NCBI RefSeq assembly: GCF_000519185.1
Contig: NZ_JAFA01000046.1
Coordinates: forward strand, 2,717-66,716
Direction of reading: 5' to 3'
Origin: Paraburkholderia nodosa DSM 21604
Lineage (GTDB): Bacteria > Pseudomonadota > Gammaproteobacteria > Burkholderiales > Burkholderiaceae
Length of the DNA: 64,000 nucleotides
Every line of letters starts with the position of its first letter. The first letter of the stretch is position 1. This document shows positions 25,624 through 34,564 of the stretch, in pieces. The notes under the pieces are model-generated. The model searched no databases. It had not been told where the DNA came from and saw only the letters and a program-made list of their open reading frames with translations. Both the position numbers and the translations under genes were made by a program.

Positions 25624-26514
25624 GTGAAGCTCGATCCCGTCTCGCTCAAGCTCTTTGTGCGCGTGGTCGAAGAAGGCACTATCGCCGGCGCGTCGGAGAT
25701 CGAGCATATCGCCGCGCCCGCAGTCAGCAAGCGGCTCAGAGAACTCGAAGAACTCTTCGGCACGCCTTTGCTCACACGCACGAACAAAGGCATCAGTCCG
25801 ACCGCGGCGGGCGCAAAGCTGTCCGTCCTCGCGCGTGACATGCTGGACGACATGCGAAATATCGTGCTGCAAATGAAGGCGTATTCGGATGGCCTGCGGG
25901 GATCGGTACGCGTGCTCGTCAATATCTCCGCGATCTCGACTTACATGCCGCCGATCATCAAATCGTTCAGCGAGCGCTATCCCGACATCAACATTTCTCT
26001 GCTTGAACGCGACAGCCTCGCGATCACCGAAAGCGTTGCCGAAAACGTCGCTGAAATCGGCGTCTTCACCCGCTTGCCTCATAGCGCCGACATAGAGGTC
26101 CATCCGTTTCGTACGGACGAACTCAAGGTTCTGGTGCCGTCGGGTCATCCACTCGCAAATCGCCGGCATGTCACGTACACGGAGACGCTCGCCTATGAGC
26201 ATGTCGTCCTCCGGGCGGGAACGCATTTGCACTTTCAGATGCTGACGGCAGCAAGCCAGGCCGGCAAGACCTTGCGTGCGAAGGTCGAAGTGTCGTCGTA
26301 CGACGCGTTGTGCCGAATGGTTCAGGTCGGCATGGGAATCGGCATTCTTCCTGCCGGCAATGCGGAGTTGTACCGCCTACCGGGCACGCGGCTTCTGAGG
26401 CTGAACGAGGCGTGGGCCAAGCGGGAACTGGTGGTCTGCGTGCGCCGCAAGGACGCGCTTTCCCCCGTCGCGCGCCTGTTCTTCGACTACATGCTCGGCA
26501 GCACTCAAGGCTAG
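25624..26514 (+). CDS. LysR-family regulator of the maleate cluster
   Basis: A 296-residue LTTR. The HTH (about 4-62) contains LKLFVRVVEEGTIAGASEIE and AVSKRLRELEELFGTPLLTR; the effector domain follows. A GTG start at 25624 with GGAGG seven bases upstream gives the normal family length; an ATG at 25570, inside the preceding gene, is an alternative. Two copies of a GCCAT-N11-ATGGC box flank the dehydrogenase-LysR pair (24430 and 26529). This suggests that it governs both its own operon and the downstream transporter-isomerase operon. Confidence 0.92.
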   Translation: MKLDPVSLKLFVRVVEEGTIAGASEIEHIAAPAVSKRLRELEELFGTPLLTRTNKGISPTAAGAKLSVLARDMLDDMRNIVLQMKAYSDGLRGSVRVLVNISAISTYMPPIIKSFSERYPDINISLLERDSLAITESVAENVAEIGVFTRLPHSADIEVHPFRTDELKVLVPSGHPLANRRHVTYTETLAYEHVVLRAGTHLHFQMLTAASQAGKTLRAKVEVSSYDALCRMVQVGMGIGILPAGNAELYRLPGTRLLRLNEAWAKRELVVCVRRKDALSPVARLFFDYMLGSTQG

Positions 26515-26528
26515 TCGCACACGCTCTC

Positions 26529-26549
26529 GCCATAACGATTGGCGATGGC
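26529..26549. promoter_or_regulatory. LysR box GCCAT-N11-ATGGC (site 2)
   Basis: Second copy of the T-N11-A dyad, 15 bases after the LysR stop codon and 166 bases before the MFS start. It is in inverted orientation to site 1. In both copies a TGTAC lies about 16 bases beyond the block, so the similarity extends beyond the dyad. Confidence 0.75.
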
Positions 26550-26714
26550 GGGATAGCCAACCACTCATGTACAGCGCGCAATCGCGCCCTTAGCATGAAG
26601 AACCTCGAAACGCACAAGTAGCGTTGGTTCCTTCGCCCGTCGTGTGCCCTTCGTGAGCCGTCTCCCACAGACATACTCACGGGCCGGGCGCCACCTGAAG
26701 TCAATGGAACGACA

Positions 26715-28034
26715 ATGAACAATACCGGAGCAATGGAGACAGGACGGGCGGATGCCGCTACGTCCAGCAATCAGATCGGGCGCGCGCAGCGCTACGTCAC
26801 CCTCGGTGGCTCGTGGGGCGCATGGCTGTTCGACGCGCTCGACGCGACCGTATTCGGCTTCGTGATTCTCGCCGTCTCGCGTACGTTTTCGGCCTCGCTT
26901 GCCGACGTAGTATCCACCGTCGCGTGGTTTCTGCTGGCGACGGGCATCGGCGGATTCTTCCTCGGCAATATCTCCGACAAGATCGGACGCAAACGCACGC
27001 TGCTCATCTCGGTGCTGACGTACGCGACGGGCACCCTGTTGTGCGGATTTGCCCATAGCATCGCGGAACTGAACGTGTACCGTTTTGCGGTCGGCATTGG
27101 CGTAGGCGGGCTTTGGTCGGCCGCAGTCGCCCTCATTAGCGAAATCTGGGCACCATCAGGACGCGCCAAGGCAATCGCCGTGATGCAGACGGGGTGGTCG
27201 GGCGGTAGCCTGCTGGCCGCCGTCTTCGCCTGGACATTGCTCGATGCGTCGAACCCCGACTCGTGGCGACACCTGTTCACTATCTGCAGCATTCCGGCGT
27301 ATTGCATCGCGCTGTTCATTCTCGTCTTTGTCAAAGAGTCGCCCGTCTGGCTGGCCAATCGCGAGTATTTGAAAAGCAATGCGAGCAAAACGAATCTGCT
27401 GCAGATTTTTCAGCCCAAGTACCGGCGCACGACGCTGCTTGCACTGCTCATTTCGATCATGGGTATGTACGGTTACTGGATCATCACGACGTTCACGCCG
27501 ACTTATCTGCAGACTATCTTGCATGTGCGCATCGATCAGGCTCCCGTCTTTCTGGTGTGGACGGGCATCGGTGCAACGCTTGGCTATCTTGCGTATGGCT
27601 CGCTCGCGGAGCGAATCGGCAGGCGCGCGGCGTTCGCCGCTTTCTTTGTGGGAATCGCAGTGGCCGTGCCCGTCTTCGCATACGGCGCGACTATGATTCC
27701 CCTGACCAACGGCAAACTGGAATTCAACGCACGGAACATCGTGACGATCGGCGTGTTGTCCGCGCTGCTCGGATTCTGCACCGGTTATTTCAGCGGTTTC
27801 GGTGCATGGTATGCGGAGCTCTTCCCCACCAGCATCCGCTCGACGGCTGCCGGCTTCTGCTTCAACTTTGGCCGCGTGGGTGCGATTGCCGGAATCAAAC
27901 TCGTTCCGGCTCTAATTCCCGTCCTGGGATTCACGATGACCTATTGCATCGCTTCGATCGCTTATGTACTGGCCGCAATACTCGTGTTCACGCTTCGCGA
28001 GACGCAAGGCGTCAAGCTCACTAGCGGCAACTGA
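26715..28034 (+). CDS. MFS transporter, metabolite:H+ symporter (sialate/AAHS-like)
   Basis: A 439-residue permease with about twelve helices. Motifs include WGAWLFDALDATVFGFVILA (helix 1), the loop signature GNISDKIGRKRTLL and RFAVGIGVGGLWSAAVALIS (helix 4), as in the SHS/AAHS groups that import carboxylates. A long periplasmic loop (MIPLTNGKLEFNARN) sits around 330. It lies 27 bases upstream of maleate isomerase and is almost certainly co-transcribed with it, so maleate or a precursor is the likely cargo. Confidence 0.9.
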   Translation: MNNTGAMETGRADAATSSNQIGRAQRYVTLGGSWGAWLFDALDATVFGFVILAVSRTFSASLADVVSTVAWFLLATGIGGFFLGNISDKIGRKRTLLISVLTYATGTLLCGFAHSIAELNVYRFAVGIGVGGLWSAAVALISEIWAPSGRAKAIAVMQTGWSGGSLLAAVFAWTLLDASNPDSWRHLFTICSIPAYCIALFILVFVKESPVWLANREYLKSNASKTNLLQIFQPKYRRTTLLALLISIMGMYGYWIITTFTPTYLQTILHVRIDQAPVFLVWTGIGATLGYLAYGSLAERIGRRAAFAAFFVGIAVAVPVFAYGATMIPLTNGKLEFNARNIVTIGVLSALLGFCTGYFSGFGAWYAELFPTSIRSTAAGFCFNFGRVGAIAGIKLVPALIPVLGFTMTYCIASIAYVLAAILVFTLRETQGVKLTSGN

Positions 28035-28061
28035 TTTTCTCAACCTCTTATCTGCAAGCTC

Positions 28062-28814
28062 ATGAAGACCTATCGAATCGGACAGATCGTCCCTAGCTCG
28101 AATACGACGATGGAAACGGAGATTCCGGCCATGCTGACGGCCCGTTACGAACTGTTCCCGCAAGAACGCTTTACGTTCCACTCCGCGCGCATGCGCATGA
28201 TGCATGTCACACCGGAAGAACTGAAGAAAATGGACGTCGATAGCGACCGTTGCGCGCTCGAACTCAGCGATGCGCGCTGCGATGTGCTCGCCTATGCGTG
28301 CCTCGTCGCCATCATGTGTCAAGGCCCCGGCTATCACCGCGTGTCGGAATCCCGCCTGAAGCAGACCGTCGAAGGCAATAACTGGCCGACTCCGATCATC
28401 AGCTCCGCCGGCGCTTTGGTCGATGGCGTGAAGACCATGGGTTTCAAGCGCGTAGCGATCATTACGCCGTACATGAAGCCACTGACGCAACAGGTCGTCG
28501 ATTACATCCAGAGCGAAGACATCGAAGTCACCGATGCGATGAGCCTTGAAGTATCCGACAACCTCGCCGTCGGCCGTCTCGATCCGACGAATCTCATTGG
28601 ACATGCAGACCGCCTCGACATCAGCAACGCAGACGCCGTCGTTCTCTCCGCATGCGTGCAAATGCCGTCGCTGCCTGCCATTCAGGCAGTCGAAGATCGA
28701 ATCGGCAAGCCGGTTCTGTCGGCCGCGACGTCGACTGTGTACCGCATCCTCAAAACACTCGGCCTTAACGCACAAGTGCCGAACGCGGGACATCTGCTGT
28801 CAGGCAAATACTGA
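28062..28814 (+). CDS. maiA: Maleate cis-trans isomerase
   Basis: A 250-residue member of the Asp/Glu racemase superfamily that isomerises maleate to fumarate. It starts MKTYRIGQIVPSSNTTMETE, the conserved maleate-isomerase opening. The two catalytic cysteines are in place: Cys80 (LAYACLVAIM) and Cys198 (LSACVQMPSLPAI). Family blocks SAGALVDGVKTMG and ITPYMKPLTQQVVDYI are also present. Maleate arises from gentisate or nicotinate breakdown or is taken up directly; no such ring-cleavage genes are in the window, so uptake by the adjacent MFS protein is plausible. The stop codon is directly followed by the left end of an IS6-type relic, so any downstream operon genes have been lost. Confidence 0.94.
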   Translation: MKTYRIGQIVPSSNTTMETEIPAMLTARYELFPQERFTFHSARMRMMHVTPEELKKMDVDSDRCALELSDARCDVLAYACLVAIMCQGPGYHRVSESRLKQTVEGNNWPTPIISSAGALVDGVKTMGFKRVAIITPYMKPLTQQVVDYIQSEDIEVTDAMSLEVSDNLAVGRLDPTNLIGHADRLDISNADAVVLSACVQMPSLPAIQAVEDRIGKPVLSAATSTVYRILKTLGLNAQVPNAGHLLSGKY

Positions 28815-29122
28815 GGTTCTGTCGCAATAAGATGGGCTGGTATTCTGTGGCCCCCCGAGCGATCGATCCGATCGATGAAGCAAATCCTGACTCCGGCGAT
28901 GGCGAAAGCGTTCAAAGGCCTACACTATCCGCTGGGCGTAATGCTGCTATGCGTGCGTTGGTATGTCGCGTATCCGTTGAGTCTGTGACACTTCGAAGAG
29001 ATGATGGCAGAGCGTGGAATTGCGGTTGATCATTCGACCGTTCATCGCTGGGCGCTCAAACCGTTACCGCTGCTGGAGAAAGCGTTCCGGCGGTGCAAAC
29101 GGACGGTCGGCAGGAGCTGGAG
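28815..29122 (+). mobile_element. IS6-family relic A (5' part, stop codon in transposase)
   Basis: Begins with the terminal sequence GGTTCTGTCGCAA one base after the maiA stop. The transposase starts at 28875 (MKQILTPAMAKAFKGLHYPL, then GVMLLCVRWYVAYPLSL), hits TGA at 28986-28988, and continues in frame as EEMMAERGIAVDHSTVHRWA and RRCKRTVGRSWR. It is cut at 29122 by a second IS6-type end. The C-terminal two thirds, with the DDE core, are gone. Confidence 0.8.
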
Positions 29123-29290
29123 GGTTCTGGTGCAATTCGTGGCGGTGAATCGGTTAAAGTCTGACTGGCCTATTTCATCATCTGACAATGAGCAAGCCGA
29201 AGAATATCGACGAACTGTTCTCAGGCCGTCACTTCGACCGCGACGTGATCATTCAGTGCGTGCGCTGGTACCTGCGCCCGAATAGACATG
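29123..29290 (+). mobile_element. IS6-family relic B (left end only)
   Basis: A second, different IS6-type left end, GGTTCTGGTGCAA, interrupts relic A. Its transposase begins at 29188 (MSKPKNIDELFSGRHFDRDV, then IIQCVRWYLR) and stops being recognisable near 29280, 20-30 bases before the end of the chemoreceptor gene on the other strand. The right end is absent, consistent with an IS-adjacent deletion. Confidence 0.8.
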
Positions 29291-29310
29291 GCGGCATTGG
29301 CACCACCGCT

Positions 29311-30894
29311 TCAACTCACCGGGTACGCGCACACATCTGCCAGCTTGAACACCGCTACCGACGCCTTCAGTTGCCCAGCCTGATCGTCCATCGACTGCGC
29401 CGCAGCCGCGGCCTGTTCGACGAGTGCTGCGTTCTGCTGGGTAACCTGATCCATCTGACTCACCGCAGCGTCGACCTGTTCTACACCACGGGTCTGCTCC
29501 TCGGATGCAGCTGTGATCTCGGCTACCAGATCGGCCACGCGCCGGATGGCCCGCTTGACGGCAACCATGTTCTGCCCGACTTCGTCCGCCCTTTGGACGC
29601 CTTCGCGGACCGATTCGACCGAGGCCTCGATCAATTCCTTGATTTCCTTCGCGGCCGCGGATGAGCGCTGCGCGAGACTGCGAACTTCGCTCGCAACCAC
29701 TGCGAAGCCGCGTCCCTGCTCGCCCGCGCGCGCCGCTTCGACCGCCGCGTTGAGCGCAAGAATGTTGGTCTGGAACGCGATGCCCTCAATCAGCGTGATG
29801 ATGTCGGCGATCCTGGCGGAACTATCACTGATCTTGTTGACTGTGGCGACGAGATGCTCGACTGCGGTTGAGCCCTTCTCGACCGTGCCGACCGCGTGGG
29901 TGCCGATCTGGTCCGCCTGGCGCGCGTTCTCGAGGTTCTGCCGGATGGTTGCGGTCAGTTCACTCATACTCGCGGCGGTTTCCTCCAGCGAGGCAGCCTG
30001 AGCTTCCGTGCGCGCCGAAAGATCGTGATTGCCCGCCGCAATTTCTGTCGATGCGCTGGCGATGGCGTCGGTCCCGCCACGCACCTGGCTCACGATATGG
30101 GCCAGGTTCTCGTTCATCAGGCGCAATGCGTCCAGAAGAATGGCCGCCTCGTCGCGCGTACGTTCGCCGTTACGGACCAGCGCGCCGCCATCGGACAGAT
30201 CCCCGTCCGCAATACGCCTCGCTGCGGCAACGGCTCTTCCCACCGGAAGCGTGATGCTCTTCGTCAATAGCCACGCGCAAACAACGCCAAGTCCGATCGC
30301 GAGTATCGCCAGCAAGATCAGCGCCGCGCGGCTCGTGCTGGCAATCTCGTCGACGTGTTGCGCCGCCATGTCGATTGCATGACGCTGGTGATCGAGCAAC
30401 TTTTGCACTGCGTCTTCGTAAGCCTGCGCCGCCGGCAGATAGTCCTCTTCGAGCGAGCGTTTTGCCGTATCCTGGTCCCCAGCTTTCTTCGCGGCCGAGA
30501 CCTGGTCTCGCGCATCGGTGAACACCGTGCGAATGTGGTTGATGTTTTCGAGCAGTGCTTTCTCCTCTTCGGAATCGGCAAGTTCCTCGATCTTCTTTAC
30601 CAACACCAATGACTTCTTTGTCGAGGAATCAGCGTCTGCCGCAAAAAATCCGGCGAGTGACGCGTCACTGCTTTTGGCAATCGCGGTAGTTCGGCGAATA
30701 CCGCCGTAGAGATAGCGCTGCCAGTCGGAGATCATGCGCTCCTTCGCAAGCGGCACACTCATTAACGTATGCGTTGCGTCGGCAACCGTCTGCAAACGGT
30801 AGATGCCAACTCCTGTGCTTACGGTGAGCGCAAGGAGAACTAGCGCAAATCCCAAACCCAGGCGGTGACCGATGCTCAAATTCCTGAATGTCAC
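29311..30894 (-). CDS. Methyl-accepting chemotaxis protein linked to the Rieske operon
   Basis: A 527-residue receptor. TM1 is at about 12-30, the periplasmic four-helix sensor (4HB_MCP/TarH type) at about 31-190, TM2 at about 192-212, then HAMP, then the signalling hairpin with GIAFQTNILALNAAVEAARA and GEQGRGFAVVASEVRSLAQR. It lacks a C-terminal NWETF tail. A GTG start at 30894 is preferred because GAGGGAG lies six bases upstream; the frame is open 18 codons further. It is the last gene in line with porin, MFS, reductase, SDR and Rieske oxygenase, 129 bases after the porin. This suggests that it senses the aromatic substrate of that operon; chemotaxis receptors are often encoded with such pathways. 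Confidence 0.94.
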   Translation of the reverse strand: MTFRNLSIGHRLGLGFALVLLALTVSTGVGIYRLQTVADATHTLMSVPLAKERMISDWQRYLYGGIRRTTAIAKSSDASLAGFFAADADSSTKKSLVLVKKIEELADSEEEKALLENINHIRTVFTDARDQVSAAKKAGDQDTAKRSLEEDYLPAAQAYEDAVQKLLDHQRHAIDMAAQHVDEIASTSRAALILLAILAIGLGVVCAWLLTKSITLPVGRAVAAARRIADGDLSDGGALVRNGERTRDEAAILLDALRLMNENLAHIVSQVRGGTDAIASASTEIAAGNHDLSARTEAQAASLEETAASMSELTATIRQNLENARQADQIGTHAVGTVEKGSTAVEHLVATVNKISDSSARIADIITLIEGIAFQTNILALNAAVEAARAGEQGRGFAVVASEVRSLAQRSSAAAKEIKELIEASVESVREGVQRADEVGQNMVAVKRAIRRVADLVAEITAASEEQTRGVEQVDAAVSQMDQVTQQNAALVEQAAAAAQSMDDQAGQLKASVAVFKLADVCAYPVS

Positions 30895-31023
30895 GACGTA
30901 CTCCCTCTTCTTCTGGAAAATGCAAACGCACGGCGATGGGACGTCCATCGTCGTGCGCTGGATGGCAAAGCACGCCCTGCATTCTCACCACCTGCCCCCG
31001 GCTGCCAAGGCGTGCTGCCGTCT

Positions 31024-32130
31024 TTAGAACTTGTGCAAGATGCCTATCGCAACCGCCAGCTGGTTCGAGCCAGTGGCCACGGTCGTCGTCGCGACTGGCG
31101 TCGCCCAACCCGTGGCGCTCAGCGCAGCCTTCGAGCTGTTGATCACATACGTGATGTCGGTGTAAAGCGCCGTGCGCTTCGACAGCCAGTAATCCGCATT
31201 GAGACCGGTGCTCAGTGCGTGTGCGTCGACATCTCGATACGAGTGGTAGTACGCCGCGGCTGAGACGTCCAGCGCCGGGGTTGCCTGGTAGCGCAGGCCC
31301 GCGAACGCCATCGACTGCGGCGGCGAGGCCGCGAGCGTCGACTTGACGTCGTTCAGCAGCAGTTCATAGCCGCCGTACAGTGTCGCCTTGGCGATCTGAT
31401 ACGAACCACCGGCCACGTATCGCCGTTCGCTGTCACCCGAAGACGCGATGACCGACCCTTGCCGCTGCTCGTACACGAACGTGAGGTTCAATGGTCCCTG
31501 TACATAGCGCCCGCCAATGTCGTACTGCTTGCCGACGCGGAACGAGCCGGCCACTGGCACGCTGTAGGTAACCGCGTCATAGCCGAAACTGTACAACGCA
31601 TTCAGCTCGAAAGGCCCAACATGCGCGAGATACGAAACCGAGTTGTCCGCGCGACCGACGAACTGCGCGTCCTGCGCCGAAAGCCCGTAACTCGAATAAC
31701 CGAGCGGATCGAGCGCGAGGAAGTAACGGTACATAGGCGTCATCTGACGGCCGAGCATCAGCGCGCCGTAGGTGTTCGATTCGAGTCCAACGAACGCCTG
31801 GCGGCCGAAAAGACGCCCCCCTTGCTGAAGGGCACCCGTATTCATCGCCATGCCCGATTCGAGCGTGAAGATCGCCCGCAACCCACTACCGAGATCTTCC
31901 TTGCCGGTGAAACCCCAGCGCGAATTCAGCCGGTTGCCGGAACCGAGCGCGACCTGTGTGCCGGACGATCCCTGCGACGTGGCGGCGTGTGTCACGTAGG
32001 TCACCCCCGAGTCGACAATGCCATAAAGCGTGACCGACGACTGCGCGTGCGCAGCGCCGCTGATGCCGATACCGATGCCGCATGCAAAAAGGACCTTCGA
32101 TGGCCCGGCGAAAGGCTTGTGTTTCACCAT
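31024..32130 (-). CDS. Outer-membrane porin, Burkholderiales OmpC-like
   Basis: A 368-residue 16-stranded porin. The signal peptide (1-29, ending AAHAQ) is followed by SSVTLYGIVDSGVTYVTHAA, the standard first strand. LNSRWGFTGKEDLGSGLRAI and the FTLESGM...GRLFGRQAFVGLE block are typical, and the chain ends in a terminal Phe (AVAIGILHKF) as required for outer-membrane assembly. GGAG lies five bases before the ATG. It is placed between the MFS and chemoreceptor genes of the Rieske operon, so it likely eases entry of the aromatic substrate. Confidence 0.94.
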   Translation of the reverse strand: MVKHKPFAGPSKVLFACGIGIGISGAAHAQSSVTLYGIVDSGVTYVTHAATSQGSSGTQVALGSGNRLNSRWGFTGKEDLGSGLRAIFTLESGMAMNTGALQQGGRLFGRQAFVGLESNTYGALMLGRQMTPMYRYFLALDPLGYSSYGLSAQDAQFVGRADNSVSYLAHVGPFELNALYSFGYDAVTYSVPVAGSFRVGKQYDIGGRYVQGPLNLTFVYEQRQGSVIASSGDSERRYVAGGSYQIAKATLYGGYELLLNDVKSTLAASPPQSMAFAGLRYQATPALDVSAAAYYHSYRDVDAHALSTGLNADYWLSKRTALYTDITYVINSSKAALSATGWATPVATTTVATGSNQLAVAIGILHKF

Positions 32131-32229
32131 GTGTCTCCAGTTGGAAAATATATTGTTTTGCAGTACGAATTAGTAACTTCGCGACGACTCCTGTAAAGGA
32201 AGCCGGCGAGCCGGCTTCCAGGGAACCCG

Positions 32230-33495
32230 CTATTCGCGTGCGATATGCGGGTTGACGAAGAACATTGCCGCAACCGCGATGGCAGGTCCGATTGCGAGCG
32301 TGAAGAGCGCGAGCGTGAACGAATGGCTCGCGCCATACAGCGAGCCGACCACGATCGGCGACACGGCGCTGCCCGTCTGCCAGATCGCATTCGTCCACCC
32401 GGCGCTTGCACCCGCGAGGCGTTTTCCGGAAGCGTCGCTGACCTGTGCCATCAGCACCGGCAGATAGCCGAACGAGAATGCACCGAGGATCGGCGCGACC
32501 AGATAGAACTCGTGCACCGTCGAGCAGTAGCCGAACACCAGCAGCGTGATCGCGAATGCGATCAGGCAACCGATCGACATCATCCGCCGCGACACGCCGG
32601 GCAAGTCGGATATCCAGCCGAGCGTCGGCTTAGCGATCACCGCGCCGATGCCGAACGAGGCGACGATCGACCCGGCCACGATCGGCGAAATGCCGTATTG
32701 CCGTGTCATCAGCGCGTTGCCCCATGCACCGAAGCCGACGGTCGCCCACAACCCGCCGCAGCCCGCGATCGAGAGCGCGATCAGGTTACGGTTGCGCAGC
32801 AAGCCGAGCATTTCCTGCGCGCTGTTGCGCGGCGGCTTCGGCTCGTTCGATGGGCGGTTCTTCAGCAGCAGCAACGCTACGATGCCCCACGCAAACGTCA
32901 CGATGCCGAGCATATGAAATGCGTTCGACCAGCCGTGCCGCACGGAGAACGACGGCACGACCGCATTCGCGATCACAACAGCGAGCGACGTCGCGGTCGT
33001 GTAGAGACCCATTGCGCGGCCGCGGTCGCGCGTGAACCACGCGGGGATGATCTTCATGCCGGCCGAATAGTCGGCGCCCGCCGCGAAGCCCATCGCGGCC
33101 TGGATCACGATACCGAATGCGAGCGAATGGGTGTAGCCGAACGTGAACGTGAGCACGCCGAGCGGCAGCAGTGCGAGCGTCAGCATCGCGCGGCCGCCCA
33201 GCAGATCCGTCAGCATGCCGCCGATTACGTTCGCGACCACATAGCCCGCATAAAACGCGGTCACGAACGCGCCGAGCATCGACACACCGATGCCGAGCGA
33301 CGCGCCAACGGGCGCGGCCACCGTACTCCATGCAACGCGGACCACATAGCTGAGCAGAAAGGCGGCCCAGACAATGAATAGCGCGACCCAGCGATACGGG
33401 CTCACGTCGGCGCTATTCGCCGCCTGTGCAACGTTCTCCGTGCGAACGCGGACGTGCACGGGCATGCCCTCCGATGATGCCAGATTCTTCTCCAT
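32230..33495 (-). CDS. MFS transporter of the Rieske operon
   Basis: A 421-residue permease of about twelve helices. The first helix region reads WVALFIVWAAFLLSYVVRVA; the loop-2 motif is GGMLTDLLGGRAML and helix 4-5 contains GFAAGADYSAGMKIIPAWF, similar to MFS carriers for aromatic acids and phthalate-like compounds. The GGAGGAG site before the ATG at 33495 fixes the start. It lies 92 bases after the reductase gene in the same direction. Confidence 0.9.
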   Translation of the reverse strand: MEKNLASSEGMPVHVRVRTENVAQAANSADVSPYRWVALFIVWAAFLLSYVVRVAWSTVAAPVGASLGIGVSMLGAFVTAFYAGYVVANVIGGMLTDLLGGRAMLTLALLPLGVLTFTFGYTHSLAFGIVIQAAMGFAAGADYSAGMKIIPAWFTRDRGRAMGLYTTATSLAVVIANAVVPSFSVRHGWSNAFHMLGIVTFAWGIVALLLLKNRPSNEPKPPRNSAQEMLGLLRNRNLIALSIAGCGGLWATVGFGAWGNALMTRQYGISPIVAGSIVASFGIGAVIAKPTLGWISDLPGVSRRMMSIGCLIAFAITLLVFGYCSTVHEFYLVAPILGAFSFGYLPVLMAQVSDASGKRLAGASAGWTNAIWQTGSAVSPIVVGSLYGASHSFTLALFTLAIGPAIAVAAMFFVNPHIARE

Positions 33496-33587
33496 GACTC
33501 CTCCAATTGCGGACGTGCCAGTGGCCGCCCGTTTTCTTTCTGATGGATGGTGACGGCCGCGCGAAGCAGCGAGACCGTAGATGATCG

Positions 33588-34550
33588 CTAAAGGTCGAGC
33601 ACGAGCACCCTCGACTTTGCGCGCGAGCAGCACGGCAGGAACTGGTCATTGCGCGCCTGCTCTTCCGGCGACAGGAACAGGTCTCGATGATCAGGCTCGC
33701 CTTCGAGCACGCTCGTGATACAGGTGCCACAGATGCCCTGCTCGCACGACACCGGCACGTCGACGCCTGCTGCCGCGAGCGCCTGCGTGACCGTGCAGTC
33801 GGCCGCAATCGATACGACGCGGCCGGAGCGCGCGAGCCGCACATCGAACGAAGCGCCATCGCCCGACGGCTGCGTCGCCGCGAAGTACTCGTAGTGGAGA
33901 CGATCGTCACTCCAGCCCAGCGAGCGCGCCGTGTCGAGCACCGCATTCATGAAGCCCTGCGGCCCACACACATACAGATGCCGGTCTGCACCGGCGCCTG
34001 CCAGCAGCACGTTCAGATCGAGCCGTCCGGGCTCGTCGTCGAAGTGGTATTGCACGTTATCCGCCCACGACGACGCGGCGATCCGCTCAACGAACGCCGC
34101 ACGACACTTCGAGCGCGCACAGTAGTGCATCTCGAACGCGGCGCCCGTTACTGCCAGTTGCTCCGCCATGCAAAGAATCGGCGTCACGCCAATGCCGCCC
34201 GCCAGCAGCAGCGGCTTCGCGTCAGGCCGCACGAGTGGGAAATGATTGCGAGGAACGCCGATACGAATCGCGTCGCCTTCGTTCACCGCGTCGTGCATGC
34301 CCCGCGATCCGCCGCGCGAATCGACGTCGCGCAACACCGCGATCTGATAGCGATGACGTTCGGCAGGCGCGTTGCACAGCGAGTACTGCCGCACGGGCCC
34401 TCCCGGCACGTAGACGTCGATATGCGCGCCTGCATCGAACGGCGGCAGTTCGCGGCCGTCTACGCCGGCGAACTCGAAGCCGACAATCCCGTCGGCCTCC
34501 TCACGTCGCGCGGCGACACGCACCATCAGCGTGGAATCGGTCATGTTCAT
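33588..34550 (-). CDS. Phthalate-dioxygenase-type reductase (flavin plus plant-type 2Fe-2S)
   Basis: A 320-residue electron-transfer protein that passes electrons from NAD(P)H to the Rieske oxygenase. An N-terminal flavin-binding barrel carries the RxYS motif (VRQYSLCNAP, about 53-62), a nucleotide-binding domain follows (LLLAGGIGVTPILCMAEQL; YVCGPQGFM), and the C-terminal ferredoxin has CEQGICGTC and a final Cys in LPCCSRAKS. This is the class IA (PDR/VanB) order. Its start, 34550, follows AGGAGG four bases upstream, with a second ATG two codons on. It follows the SDR stop by 14 bases, so co-translation is likely. Confidence 0.94.
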   Translation of the reverse strand: MNMTDSTLMVRVAARREEADGIVGFEFAGVDGRELPPFDAGAHIDVYVPGGPVRQYSLCNAPAERHRYQIAVLRDVDSRGGSRGMHDAVNEGDAIRIGVPRNHFPLVRPDAKPLLLAGGIGVTPILCMAEQLAVTGAAFEMHYCARSKCRAAFVERIAASSWADNVQYHFDDEPGRLDLNVLLAGAGADRHLYVCGPQGFMNAVLDTARSLGWSDDRLHYEYFAATQPSGDGASFDVRLARSGRVVSIAADCTVTQALAAAGVDVPVSCEQGICGTCITSVLEGEPDHRDLFLSPEEQARNDQFLPCCSRAKSRVLVLDL

Positions 34551-34564
34551 GCGGCCTCCTCCGT

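Noticed and set aside
32245..33381. A 378-codon plus-strand frame
   Set aside because: Antisense to the MFS gene of the Rieske operon; composition is Arg/His/Glu rich with no domain.
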